A stretch of DNA of 64,000 nucleotides from Clavaria fumosa. Its lineage: Eukaryota; Basidiomycota; Agaricomycetes; Agaricales; Clavariaceae. The stretch is from contig OX637796.1 of the NCBI GenBank assembly GCA_951802425.1, forward strand, positions 2,170,001 through 2,234,000, written 5' to 3'. Made by a program: the position numbers and the translations under genes. Below the pieces are notes generated by a model, which was given only the letters and a program-made list of their open reading frames with translations, was not told the origin of the DNA and ran no database searches. This document shows positions 22,705 to 33,871 of this stretch, piece after piece; within the stretch, counting starts at the first letter, position 1, and the number at the start of each line of letters is the position of its first letter.

Positions 22705-24100
22705 GAGTGAGAGTATTCCAGCTAGCCCTTCGCATCCTTTACTCCATCTTATTCGATGTATCAGCCCTTCACAGAACTAGTGCTGCGCTCTGCCTCTGCC
22801 TCTGCTTCTGCCTTTGCTTCTGCTTTCCACCTGCCTCTGCTTTCCACCTACCTCTGTCACACGTCTACCCTTTCCAGTTGGCTCTCCTCTGGGACGCTAT
22901 CGTTTCCGTTCATGTGAATACCGCCTCTGAACTGCTCTGTTTCACCAACAGTTCTGTATGGAAGGTGCTGGCTGCATTGATCTCTCATGGACGCTCGGTG
23001 GCCTCGAGACAATTATTCACCGTCGCTAAACCGCATTGGTTTGTTCCCGCCTTCCTCACTCCTTCCAATAGCAAGCAATTCACTGAACTCTTCTCTCTTA
23101 ATGCCACTTCATCATTGCAAGCATCATCACTCATCTCATTACTTCTTCCACCGCACTCAGGTTAGAATCGCCTTGATCGACTTGCACCGGCAACCTCCAC
23201 CTGCTTATCCGTGTTGGGGCACCATGGTCGACGTTCAATTCGAGTGCTAGATACCTCATGGCCACCCTCTATGCACTCTCACGCCGTGATTGTGTTGTCC
23301 CTTGACTCAGGAGTTACTCGGGAACTGTTCATGTCAGTGCTGCCCGTCGTGAACACAGTCATCTCATCTCATTACTTCCTTCACCATACTCATGTTAGAA
23401 TCGCCTTGATTGACGCGTACCCACAACATTCACCTACTTATCCGTGCTGGGGTACCATGGTCAACGTTCACTAGCTACCTCATGGCCCACCCTCCCTCAA
23501 TGCACTCCCACGCTGTGACTATTGAAACTCAGCCTTACGCTGTCATCCCTTGACTCGGGGATTATCAGGAGTCACTCGGGAACTGTTCATGTCAGCTGGT
23601 CGCTCGAACGCTTTCCATGGAAAAGTCTTGCTTAGCCATCGCTCCGGGACGTTTTGCGGTCTCACTGGGACTTGGTACTAGTCTCTTGGTCTCATGGTCA
23701 GGTCCTCGCGTTCAGGACTGTCATGTGTCTTTTTTGCGCATTCTGCAGGGTTGTTATCTAAGGCGATCGGTCTGATTGTAGGAGACGCGGCTGAGCTATC
23801 TCAGGACATGAGTGTTTGACTTGGGGTCTAAGGTATAAGTTAAGTACGAATGGCTTGTTGCTGGTGTGGAACGCTTTTCGTCTCTACCTCCACCTCCACA
23901 TCCACATCCAAAGTACATTTGATGTAAATACTTCAATAAATACACCATACACATCGCACTTTGTGCATCACCTTGAGCTCTGCTCTGAGCGTTTCCGTTA
24001 GAAGCTGACTAAGCCAGGTGACTTGACCTCCTCCATCGCCGTGACTGGGGGCTTGCACTGTAAACCCTCACCCTAGACGCGTACGTGCAACGTTAGGAGA
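22705..24100. other. Gene-poor transcribed-looking stretch
   Basis: About 1.4 kb between the aminotransferase and the RBM26-like gene. It holds a CT-rich block (22790-22860), the tandem duplication at 23131-23600, a CCTCCACC/CATCCA-type microrepeat near 23885, and AATAAA at 23935-23940. No coding potential was recognised; a non-coding transcript or decayed mobile element would fit. Confidence 0.45.
23131..23600. repeat. Diverged tandem duplication, unit about 233-258 bp
   Basis: The segment from 23131 (TCATCTCATTACTTC...) recurs from 23364. Matching blocks are GTTAGAATCGCCTTGAT, CTTATCCGTG[T/C]TGGGG[C/T]ACCATGGTC, CTCATGGCC and CTCGGGAACTGTTCATGTCAG (23317 and 23575). Indels disrupt any common frame, which argues against protein coding. 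Confidence 0.75.
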
Positions 24101-24117
24101 ACCGGGTCTCTGCCGTG

Positions 24118-26915
24118 ATGATATTTGACCCCTCAACTGCTGTCCATCTCAAGCCGTGGCTGGTGCGAACACTGGAGCCAATGTATGCCTGTCTCTCTGA
24201 GATGCGCAGACCACTAACTAAACATTTGCGCATAGATGTGACGCAGAGCCTGGTGCACTCTCGGATTACATTTTGGCACTTTTGAAGCATAACGTCCCGG
24301 AGAATGAAATGCGTAAAGAGTTGGCCACGCAGCTGGAAGAGTTTCTTGAGAAAGGTACACGCTTCTTACATTCTGATTACCTCGCGTCCGTTGAGATTTC
24401 TACAGAATGCCCCTCTTTTATTGACGTTCTGTTCAAAGTCTTACGAACGAAGTCGTACCTACCATATGCGGCCCCACCATCACCAGTCTCAGGCTACGGC
24501 TCCACGACCGCCGACGCGGGGATCCCTATTCCGCTGGATGCTTTGCTCTCTCCGGGGCTCCCGTCCTCTCCAGACCTCGGTTTAAAGCGTTCCTTTCAGG
24601 ATGACGATCACAACTCACAACCTTCCGCTAAGACCCCCCGCTTGAGAGGCGGTAGCCATTTTGCGCGCCACGCTAATGGTAAAATCAGTGGTGACAGACG
24701 GTCGAGTCCTGGTTGGACACGCCCACACGAGATGAGAGGAAGGCAGGGCATACATCCCCAGGGTGGTCGTAACACCAGTCCAGGAACTGATGGTCTTAGG
24801 GAACACACGAATGGCCGACAATCTTATGTATACTCACCAGTGGACCAGAGGAAAGGAATATGTCGAGATTACCACAGTCTGTGCTTTTTTTACTCGATGT
24901 GGTTGACTTTCAATGACCACGCATATATAGACAACGGGTATTGCGCACGCGGCGCCCTGTGTCGCTTCAGCCATGGGGATGATGCGGTCATTCCAGGGCA
25001 GCTGTTCTCGATGAATGGGCCGCCTATGGCAGGCCCAGGGCTTCCATTCCTACCCATGTTTGCCCCAGGTCCACTCCCGTTCCCTATCTCCGGGCCTGGT
25101 GGCGCGTACGACCCGCACGAGGCGCAAATGGACATGCGACCCATATCTGGTGTCATAGGTCCTGGGGGCGGTCGAGCGCCCCGTGTACCAATGGTGCCAC
25201 GAAACGGACAAGAGGATCACGGCGGGTTTGTGGGCCGTTCGGGCGAATTACCTGTTATTCAAGATTTGACACCCACGGACGGACGGCAGGACACCAACGA
25301 TCCATCGATGCCTGGCGACGACACCGTGCCACCGATCAGCTCATCGATAGGTGCTGAATCGCGGCTCATGGAAGTTGATCTGGTGAACTCCATGGTCCCA
25401 CCTTTGGTCCCATTCAATCCCCCTCAATATCCAAGATTTACAAGGCGTACTCGTGACGGGTTTAGCGGTGAAGCCCACAATTTCCATCCGGAACGGCGAG
25501 ATGACAAGACATTGGTGGTAGAGAAGATTCCGGAGGACAAACTCACTCTAGAAGCTGTCAACGAGTGGTTCAAGCGGTTCGGCATTGTGACGCACGTGGC
25601 AGTCGACGCGCGGAACGCGAAAGCGCTCGTCAGCTTCTCTGATCACAAAGAAGCACATACAGCTTGGAAATCCGAGGATGCCATCTTCAACAACCGGTTT
25701 GTGAAAGTCTTTTGGCACCGTCCTTTGGAGGGTCACGGCCAAGCGGGAGCTAGAATGCTCGCAGCTTCTGCGCCACTCGTTGCCAACATCGCGGCAAAGG
25801 ACGCGAATTCCAGTCCAGCGAAACCACCAGAAACCATTTTCCCTGCAAATATCTCCACCCCTGTCCGGAAAGCGCCCACCGCCTCTGCGGCTGCTGCCGC
25901 TATAGCGGCAAAGAAGGAGCTATTAGATCGCCAAATTTCTGAACAGAAGTCATTGATGAAGTCGCTCGAAGGTGCTACACCAGAACAAAAGAAAGCCATC
26001 ATGGCGTCTCTTCGAAAGTTGCGGGAAGAGATGGATTCATCTAACATTATTCTTCCCTCTTCGCGTGCGGAAGATAGCCTTGTTCCCAGTCAACACGAAC
26101 AGAAAGAGAAGGAGCGATTAGACAAGGAGCTGGAGATGCACTCGGCGCGTATCGCGGAGGACAATGCTGAAGACCTGAGAAACAAACTATCTAAATTGAA
26201 AGCCGAGGTAAGTTTGGAACTGTCCGCGTACGATAAAGACTTGTCAATTTGATGCGAATTCGGCCCTAGGCTGCCAGTCTTGGTCTGCCTGAAGCGTTAG
26301 GCCAGTCTCCGCACCCATCGTCGTATCGTGGTTATAGAGGCCGCGGGAGAGGCATGCGAGCTTACCCCCGTGGGGTCATGCGTGGCGGACACCTGCGTTC
26401 GAGCATGACTCTGGACAACCGCCCTAAAAAGTTGGTTGTCAAGGGTATCCAAGAAGCTGACATGCATGTGCTGAAGGACTGGTACGAGGTAAGACACGAA
26501 ACTACCGTCTGATTTGCATGAAATCTCATTGGGTTGTTAGACCACGGGTCAATTGGAGTCGGTGGATAAGTTGGATGGCATTGGGGCCGTTGTCGCATTC
26601 AAAACCAGAAATGCAGCAGAACAAGTCTGTCCTCTGCGCCGCCGTCAGGGTGCACGTACTGATACATCTGTTTTCACTGTCCAGGGCCTAGCGAAAGGAC
26701 AAATCATTCCCCGGATAGGTCAAGTTTCTATCACCTGGCTGACTGGCAGCGTTACCGATAACTCAGCGAACCGGAAGTCGTCTCCCGTGCCCGACGCGGA
26801 AAACCTCCGATCTCTAGATGTTCCCAACTCTACCTTCCAAGCACAAGATGACGAAGTTGCCGCCAGTGGTTGGGGCGGCTACGGTGATGAAGGAGACGGG
26901 ATGGGAATGTTATGA
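24118..26915 (+). CDS. RBM26/27 (Rmn1)-like PWI, CCCH and RRM protein
   Basis: Start ATG 24118 (MIFDPSTAVHLKPWLVRTLEP). The first intron then joins to a PWI-like fold: ICDAEPGALSDYILALLKHNV and RKELATQLEEFLEKECPSFID. After a disordered stretch a CCCH zinc finger is completed by splicing: C-RDYHNNGY-C-ARGAL-C-RFS-H. A Pro/Gly/Met-rich segment follows, then an RRM (KTLVVEKIPEDKLTLEAVNEWFKRFG...FVKVFW). Next come a Lys/Glu-rich coiled coil (25900-26200), an RGRG box and a second RRM (RPKKLVVKGIQEADMHVL). The stop is 26913-26915. Human RBM26/27 and S. pombe Rmn1 belong to the PAXT/MTREC machinery that hands nuclear RNAs to the exosome. The domain order matches that family well. Confidence 0.85.
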
Positions 26916-27083
26916 TCCCGAATCTCGCTCACGTCTCCACTGCTTCACGCTTTTCCTCTACAACAAAAATTTCCACCTCAGGGTGATCGGTCACCCAGTC
27001 ATGGCGAAGTTTTTTATTGGCGCCTAGAGAGACTCCGTGATTTAATCCTGTCTTCGTCGGTAGTAAGGAACGGACTGTACTTT

Positions 27084-30000
27084 ATGCGACGCGACGAAAG
27101 CGTCACGTACTTTTTATTGCACCAGACAAAAAGTTACGGCGTGCATTTTCTGCATTGTCCACAACACTCGCCTCGCCTCTTTCATTTAGTCATGTACACC
27201 TCACAACGGAGCCCTTGCGTGGTTGGGATGGCCTGCATGCGCCTCGCATTGCTACTGAAGCACACGAGGTCTCTATTTCATTCGCGGTCAAGTCATGCAC
27301 TCAGAATCGTGTCTCTTTGTCAAACCAGAGGCATGAAACGGACTCACAGCCTCTCTGCAACCGCAGTCGCCCAAGCTCCTCGCAAAATCCTCAAGGTGGC
27401 AGACTCGTTTTCCGAGGCTTCTGCGGATCCCACCCACGTAACAGGATCGCATGCGCCGCACTTCGTTTGTCGCATTCCACCGCCCAGGGTGCCCGGAAAA
27501 TCCTTGGCAAGCAGAAGCTCATGTGCGCATTCCTCGAGCAACCTGCCCAAGGTAGGCACCGCTGCTGCTAGGAGTTACGCGACGTCCGCGCGAAGCTCGC
27601 GTAAATCGAGACGTCGCCACGGCGCTGCCTGGCCTGGCCTCCCTGTCCTTGACCTTCCCCTACACGACGAAGCGTATATAACGAGCCAGTCCGAGGCCGA
27701 GCTCGCTCACCTTCCTCCCCTGAAACCCACTCAACTAGCAAGCGCCAAGTCTATGATCTTTAACCTATTTCCGCCAGAGGAACGCCCGGAAGTCGAGGTC
27801 ATTCAGGGAACGATGGATGTTGACGGAATGACCAGAACTATGCATCGGTGCGTGAGGCTCAATTATGTAGAGTTTGAACTCGAGAAATTCAGAGCATTTT
27901 GTCTTATAAGGTGTACACTGAAATTACCGAGATTCGATGTTGTTGGGGTTGGCGATTCAAGACAAAGGAAGGAAGCCGAACACTTGGCCTTTCTGTCCGC
28001 ACTGTATCAATTGCATGTCCAAGGAATTGTAAGTGTTCAACTTTCGTGCGCTCCACCATGCTCAAGTTACTTGTCTCAGCTTGAAAAATCGTATAGTGCC
28101 ACTGCCAAATCCAAAAGCATCGTCGAAGAGGTTGTCACTCTGTCTGACAACTCCGTAGTCGATCTTGAGAAAGCGTCTTCATTCATGGACTACTACTGTC
28201 GCCGGTACAGATACCCGTCCCCCGATATCACATACAAAGAAGTCCCGTGTCATGGCGGCCTGCACTGGGAGGCGGTCATGCTAGTGGGCGATCGTAAGAT
28301 CGGCTTTGGCGTTGGGTCCAATAAAAGGCATGCGAAAGTTACATGCTACTTAGACGCGACGCGATATCTCGAAGATTGTGACCCTAACCTATGGAAGAGC
28401 TTTGTGGATGCCGTAAAGCACGGCACAGAACTTGGCCTCGGACCCAAAGTGCTATTCAAAATGAGCTACGACCTGGAGGACGACCTCAAAGATATGTGCC
28501 ATGGTATCAGGAGCAGCATTCTCTACAAAAACTACGTCGCCCTTGGCTCGAGCAGAACAGCTCATGGGTCTCAAAGGATCAGTCTCTCTGCTCCAGCTTC
28601 GACTGGTGGGCGTACTACAGCCTCTCACTCAGAGGTTTTAATATCCAAGTCTGCGAGACTATCGAAAGCACGAAATGCGTACCTTCGTGATCCGCAAAAC
28701 GAACCCTTGCGACAAACCAGGATGGCACTTCCTGTATATTCTTCGTCAGCGGATGTCGTTAGGACCATTGAAGAAAATGACGTTGTCATTTTGATGGCGT
28801 CCACTGGCTCTGGCAAGACAACACAGGTTCCACAGTTGATCCTGGATGATTATATTTCAAAAGGCCGCGGATCGATGTGTAACGTCGTGTGCACCCAACC
28901 TCGCAGGATTGCGGCTATCAGTGTCGCGGACCGCGTTGCCAAGGAGAGGGGAGAAGTCGTAGGCAGAGACACTGTTGGCTACCAGGTTCGGTTCGAAGCC
29001 AAGTTACCTGAGCCGCATGGTTCCATCACGTTTTGCACGGTCGGCATCTTCCTCAGATGGATGCAACTTGCTCTTACGAACTCCAGTGGGGGTCCCAAAA
29101 ATCTGGAGGATGTGACTCATATCATCGTCGATGAAGTTCACGAACGCGATGTCGATACGGATCTATTGCTTGTTGTGCTCAGACAATTTTTGGCTGACCG
29201 CAAGGCCCGTGGCAAACCCATCAAGCTCATACTCATGAGCGCTACCATCGATCCTTCGCTATTCCAGCAGTATTTCCGCGACGATAAGGGCGTCTCTGCA
29301 CCAGTTATCGAGGTTCCTGGGCGATCTTATCCCGTCACAAAATATCACATCGAGGACTATTTGACAATACTGCGGGCGGCTCCAGAGGCTCGTTGGGCCT
29401 TTTCGCATGAGTCCACTATGAAGTACCTGACGACTGAGATCCCCAGAGATTTGTTGGTGAATATCGGCTTGACACCCGTCCAACTCTCCTCAGGAAAGGA
29501 GAGTGACTATGAGCTACCATTCGCTTTTATAGCACTCGTCATTTCTCACGTCATCCGAAACTCGACATCCGGACACATTCTCGTCTTCTTGCCAGGCTGG
29601 GACGAGATAATGGGAATTAACCAATGTCTTAATGATCATTCTAGCCCCTTTGGTCGCATCTTCGCCGACGAAAATCGGTATCACATTCACTTCCTGCATT
29701 CGACTATCCCCTTGGCAGAACAGCAGGCTATCTTTGCCCCACCTCCAAAGGGTGTTCGACGTATCATCCTAGCGACGAATATCGCGGAATCATCCGTCAC
29801 AATACCTGATGTCGTGTACGTTGTCGACACCGCGAGAGTCAAGGAAATGCGTTACGACCCAGAACGACGCATGTCATCGCTCGTTTCTGCTTGGGTTGGC
29901 TCTTCGAATTTGACCCAGCGAGCTGGCCGTGCGGGTCGGCACAGACCTGGGGAATACTGGGGAATACTCGGAAAAAAGCGCGCCTTCGAGCTAGAGCCGT

Positions 30001-31463
30001 ATCAGACAGTAGAGATGAAGAGAGTCGACTTAAGCAATGTCGTCATGCACGTGAAAGCGCTCGATTTTCCCGGAATGTCGGTACAAGACGTCCTGGCGGC
30101 CGCCATCGAGCCGCCGCAGCACGACCGCGTCGTCGCAGCGATGAAGGATTTGTGCATGGTTGGCGCCCTAGATGAAAACAACAGCCTCACGCCGCTTGGC
30201 CGAGTACTTTTGCAATTGCCAGTAGACGTCCAGATGGGCCGACTAGTTGTGTTGGGCAGCTTCTTCCGATGCTTGGATAACGCCCTAACACTAGCAGCAA
30301 TCCTTTCCAACCGAATTCCTTTCTTAGCACCACTACACCTCAGGACTGAGGCTGCTGCGAAAAAAGCAGCTTTCGCGACGCCAGAATTTCGCTCGGATGC
30401 CTTAGCTGTCCTAAAGGCCTATAATCAGTGGGCCCGCATGCAAGAGAATGGCGAATTCGTAGCGGCCAATCGCTTCTGTGTTGAAAATTTCTTGTCGAAA
30501 CCGACACTGCTCTTGATTCAGAAAATCAGGCAGCACCTACTACAGTCACTATATAACGCAGGCATCATTGCTGTCTCTGGTGGAGGTCAAATCCGACTTT
30601 CTGGGAATTCCAAGAATCTGAAGGTCCCGCGCGAATTGAATAGCAATAGTGACTCGATGCCTTTACTGGTGGCTTTGGTTGCCACCGCGTCCCAACCGAA
30701 CTTCGCCGTGCGGACAAGTGAACGGTCGTATCGGACGTCCCGGGATAAAGTCAGTTTGATATGCCCGTTAACCGACTGGTCACTCATATTTTTGTGGCAG
30801 ATGACATTCATTCACCCCTCAAGCGTCAATAGCCATAAACAAGGAATGGCTGATGATTTGACATTCACTCGCGAGAGACAAATATACGCTTTCGCAGAGA
30901 AACGTCAGAATCTTTCAACCGAAAACGTCAGCCCTCAAATTAGCCTTGTGACGACGACAAAAGTGGATCCATTGACTTATATGCTCTTTGGGGCTCATAA
31001 AATCAAAGTCGCGGACCGAGGGCTTGAATGCGATGGGTGGCTCCCCGTGGTCGGAAATATGGATACACTGGCGTATGTTCAGAGACTGAAGAAGCTGATG
31101 GAGGGTTGCATGTCACGGGTATTCGAAGGCATCACAATGAGTCGAAATCGCCTTCGTCCCTTCCACAACAAACCGGACGAACGGGACTTCGAACTCGACG
31201 ATGACGTCTTCGACGCGCTAGACAGAAGTGAAAGAGGTAGGAAAGACCTCTCTCTGTCTGCAGCAGAGATACAAGATCTGGATCTCATGACGCGCGATAT
31301 TGTGAGGATCCTCAACCAGTACAATGAAGAGCGCATCGATTATCTGCCTACTAAACAACCGGAATTGAATCCACCACTACGGGCAAACTCTCATTCCCAC
31401 CTCTTCATGCACATGGACTCTTCGGCATCGAGGGGCCGCCATTCCGCCACAATCCGCGGATGA
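27084..31463 (+). CDS. DExH-box RNA helicase, RHA/DEAH family
   Basis: A single open frame of about 1,459 codons. Helicase motifs are I ASTGSGKTTQVPQ, Ia TQPRRIAA, II DEVHERD, III SAT, IV LVFLPGWDEI, V TNIAESSVTIPDV and VI QRAGRAGR. The HA2/winged-helix and OB-type C-terminal region follows (FIHPSSVN). This is the DHX9/29/36/57 branch of ATP-dependent 3'-5' RNA helicases. Two GT-AG introns of exactly 51 nt (28029-28079 and 30750-30800) are stop-free multiples of three, so they stay hidden in the open frame; homology supports their removal. The N-terminus is poorly conserved, with other in-frame Mets at 27192 and 27228. It is Arg/Ser-rich with RSYATSARSSRKSR, reminiscent of a mitochondrial presequence, so organellar targeting is possible but unproven. 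Confidence 0.85.
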   Translation: MRRDESVTYFLLHQTKSYGVHFLHCPQHSPRLFHLVMYTSQRSPCVVGMACMRLALLLKHTRSLFHSRSSHALRIVSLCQTRGMKRTHSLSATAVAQAPRKILKVADSFSEASADPTHVTGSHAPHFVCRIPPPRVPGKSLASRSSCAHSSSNLPKVGTAAARSYATSARSSRKSRRRHGAAWPGLPVLDLPLHDEAYITSQSEAELAHLPPLKPTQLASAKSMIFNLFPPEERPEVEVIQGTMDVDGMTRTMHRCVRLNYVEFELEKFRAFCLIRCTLKLPRFDVVGVGDSRQRKEAEHLAFLSALYQLHVQGIVSVQLSCAPPCSSYLSQLEKSYSATAKSKSIVEEVVTLSDNSVVDLEKASSFMDYYCRRYRYPSPDITYKEVPCHGGLHWEAVMLVGDRKIGFGVGSNKRHAKVTCYLDATRYLEDCDPNLWKSFVDAVKHGTELGLGPKVLFKMSYDLEDDLKDMCHGIRSSILYKNYVALGSSRTAHGSQRISLSAPASTGGRTTASHSEVLISKSARLSKARNAYLRDPQNEPLRQTRMALPVYSSSADVVRTIEENDVVILMASTGSGKTTQVPQLILDDYISKGRGSMCNVVCTQPRRIAAISVADRVAKERGEVVGRDTVGYQVRFEAKLPEPHGSITFCTVGIFLRWMQLALTNSSGGPKNLEDVTHIIVDEVHERDVDTDLLLVVLRQFLADRKARGKPIKLILMSATIDPSLFQQYFRDDKGVSAPVIEVPGRSYPVTKYHIEDYLTILRAAPEARWAFSHESTMKYLTTEIPRDLLVNIGLTPVQLSSGKESDYELPFAFIALVISHVIRNSTSGHILVFLPGWDEIMGINQCLNDHSSPFGRIFADENRYHIHFLHSTIPLAEQQAIFAPPPKGVRRIILATNIAESSVTIPDVVYVVDTARVKEMRYDPERRMSSLVSAWVGSSNLTQRAGRAGRHRPGEYWGILGKKRAFELEPYQTVEMKRVDLSNVVMHVKALDFPGMSVQDVLAAAIEPPQHDRVVAAMKDLCMVGALDENNSLTPLGRVLLQLPVDVQMGRLVVLGSFFRCLDNALTLAAILSNRIPFLAPLHLRTEAAAKKAAFATPEFRSDALAVLKAYNQWARMQENGEFVAANRFCVENFLSKPTLLLIQKIRQHLLQSLYNAGIIAVSGGGQIRLSGNSKNLKVPRELNSNSDSMPLLVALVATASQPNFAVRTSERSYRTSRDKVSLICPLTDWSLIFLWQMTFIHPSSVNSHKQGMADDLTFTRERQIYAFAEKRQNLSTENVSPQISLVTTTKVDPLTYMLFGAHKIKVADRGLECDGWLPVVGNMDTLAYVQRLKKLMEGCMSRVFEGITMSRNRLRPFHNKPDERDFELDDDVFDALDRSERGRKDLSLSAAEIQDLDLMTRDIVRILNQYNEERIDYLPTKQPELNPPLRANSHSHLFMHMDSSASRGRHSATIRG

Positions 31464-31664
31464 ACGCGCTCCTTTCCAAACGACTGTATACAATTGGCAC
31501 TCATCTACAATTAGCATTCATCTACGATTAGCATTCATCTCCACTTTGAAATATAGAATTTGCAGGATTGCGTCGAGTGCGGTCGCACTCTATGATTGAC
31601 ATCAACGACTCAGCGAACCGCCGGACTGATGAGCCTTGGTTATCTTTGCGACCACAAATGATCC

Positions 31665-33696
31665 TCAACCTTGCTCTCGATTCCCATTAGTATCATCGAG
31701 TTGTGAATCGGACGCAAAGCGTGAATCCCGTCTTGTCCGTGCCCAAAGGCCAGCTTTGGGTCCGCTCATGATGAACGCCATCGCCCACCCAGACAGACCG
31801 CGAAGTACATGGGGCCGGTGAAGCGCCGTTGTCAGGAGCCACGACAGGGACAAAATAAAAACTAGGCTGCACAACCCGCTGGAAATTGAGTGATCCACCC
31901 AGAGGAAAGGGAAGGTTTTGTGCGTACCGTTCACCAAGTCTGATGCTCCGCCTCTGATTCCGCAACCACCTGTCTGGAAGCCATGTTCTCAGCGCCCTGG
32001 GTGCGACGTAGAGTGCTATCTCGCCTCTTCTGTTGACTCGCTCCACGCAGACGCTTGTTGGGCACATCATGCTACCAAGTAGCACACAGCCATAAGGCCC
32101 GTCCCAGAAATCATGGGAGACTTGCGGCAGGAGTCGAGGGAGAAGGAGGGTGCGGGAGAGGCAGACGGTCAACCAAAAAGAAGACACAAAGGTGGAAAGA
32201 AACAAAGAGCTGCGCAGCATGGCAAAAAGGCTACGGCGAATACTTGAAATGCGGAGCAGAGATCGTGGGCGTGTAAGCAGAGCTGAGACCAAGTATACCT
32301 AACAATGAACTAAGTGACCACACAAGGTGTGGGGAACACAGCACCACTTACGGGGGAATAGATAGTAACAGCTTGCAAGAAGGCCTGGAGCATCCTTGCG
32401 CTCGCGTTGCCCAAGCATCCCTGGCCAAAGCCGAATTTCTTGCCTGCACCTGCATGGATAATTTCGCAAGGCAAACCTCCAACTCCCGCCCTAGTTGTAA
32501 CAACAAGTCTTTTCCAAACCTCATTGGCTACGCCACCGCCATGCGCTGGAAGGACTGCGGGATCGGCCCATGTCTGGGGATAGCCTAACTCTTGAGCCAA
32601 TGGTTTTAGAATGTCTGCGTGTGTAGGAGAGCCAGTGACGTAAGACCATTTTCCATCTTGCAGGGCACGTAGAAGTGAGAGAAGGCGTGGATCAACATCA
32701 GCCAAGGCACTGATCCTGGGAAGAGTGATGAGTTGCATATTTTAGAAGCCCTTACTCGAAGGTATTACCATTTCAGATACGACTTAGGAAGGCTAAGACG
32801 AAAAATAATACATTCAAAATTCAAAGAACAGAATAATCACGGCAAATGAGTAATACCTGGCTGGCTTGTAGGCGAAGCACCACATTATTCTTTCAGCCAT
32901 TGATCAGCCGAGCTACGAGGTCGTGATAGAGCGATAAAATGACGGACCTTGCGCTACAAGCCCAAAACACGAGAGCGTCAATGCGGGCAATCATTTTCTC
33001 TCTCCAGTCTCCCACCGAATGGACAGGATGTATCCCCAACGAATCTTCGACAATCGCAGGCGAGGCTCCACTGGGTGGATGATGTGTCCGCTGGGTTCTT
33101 TTCCATATCTCTGATTGTATCAGAGCATCAACGGCTCGCACGAGAAACAAAAGCGTCAAGTCCAGAGTAGAGGACACCCGATCAGACTGGGATGTTCCGC
33201 GAAACGGCGGCATGTACGGTATGGGGACGTCGTCGGAGACAGGGTTTAAAGGCACTGCGGATCGTACTATTCCCCAATGTAACAAATGAATTGCAACGGA
33301 GGATGAGACCAAGTTTGAAATGAAAGTTATATGCCACGGCGGTAGGAATGGTTGTGCAAGCGGACCCTCTCGCTGTGAAGACATTTTTCCTGGTCGACCA
33401 TCGTGTATGATGAGACCCGAAGAGTCATCGGCCTTTAACCTTTCCAGCGTTTTCCACAAATACTGAAATGCACATCCTCCGCTCACGGCCGTGGTCATTG
33501 CGAAGGCAAAGCCGCCGAGTCCCAGCTCTCTCCTTAATACGGCTTTCAATCTGGAGACATTTTGTGACCAGCTTGCTTTCGAAGAAACAAGTGACAGGAT
33601 CAAAGGAACGAGTGACGGTCCAAGGGACAAGGATAGAGATAGGGCATATGTGCGGAGAGCAATCTGCAAGGGACGGGGCGCTGGCGAGCTGGCCAT
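31665..33696 (-). CDS. TMEM135-like multi-pass membrane protein
   Basis: Spliced from ATG 33696 to the stop at 31665. Exon 1 encodes hydrophobic segments and the family block LGLGGFAFAMTTAVSGGCAFQ. A short join then gives IMWCFAYKPAR, followed by DPRLLSLLRALQDGKWSYVTG, CEIIH...SCLGNASARMLQAFLQAVTIYSP, and LLTRPRSLLRISSIRRSLFA. The next blocks are LRSSLFLSTFVSSFWLTVCLSRTLLL and NRRGEIALYVAPRALRTW. The last intron (donor GTACGC) leads to LVFILSLSWLLTTALHRPHVLRGLSGW, a further membrane helix. TMEM135 proteins act at peroxisomes and mitochondria in lipid and organelle dynamics in animals; in fungi the role is little known. It converges with the helicase gene. Confidence 0.75.
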
Positions 33697-33871
33697 GGGT
33701 TGTGCAGAGCTGCCGAGGAGGAATTTGAAATAGGTTGTTCACAGACCTGTCCGCGCAAAGGGTACGCCATCATCCGACGGGCAGAGATAAGATTACATCG
33801 ACGACATGCATGCTGATAAGTGATTCGATAAAAGTGTAGCACTAGAGGTTCATAGGATAATGAATGGTGGT

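Noticed and set aside
22707..23165. 152-codon plus ORF starting MRVFQLALRILY
   Set aside because: Starts about 10 bp after the TATA box, too close to be translated from it; a Cys/Phe/Leu run comes from a CT microrepeat, and the frame runs into the indel-ridden tandem repeat.
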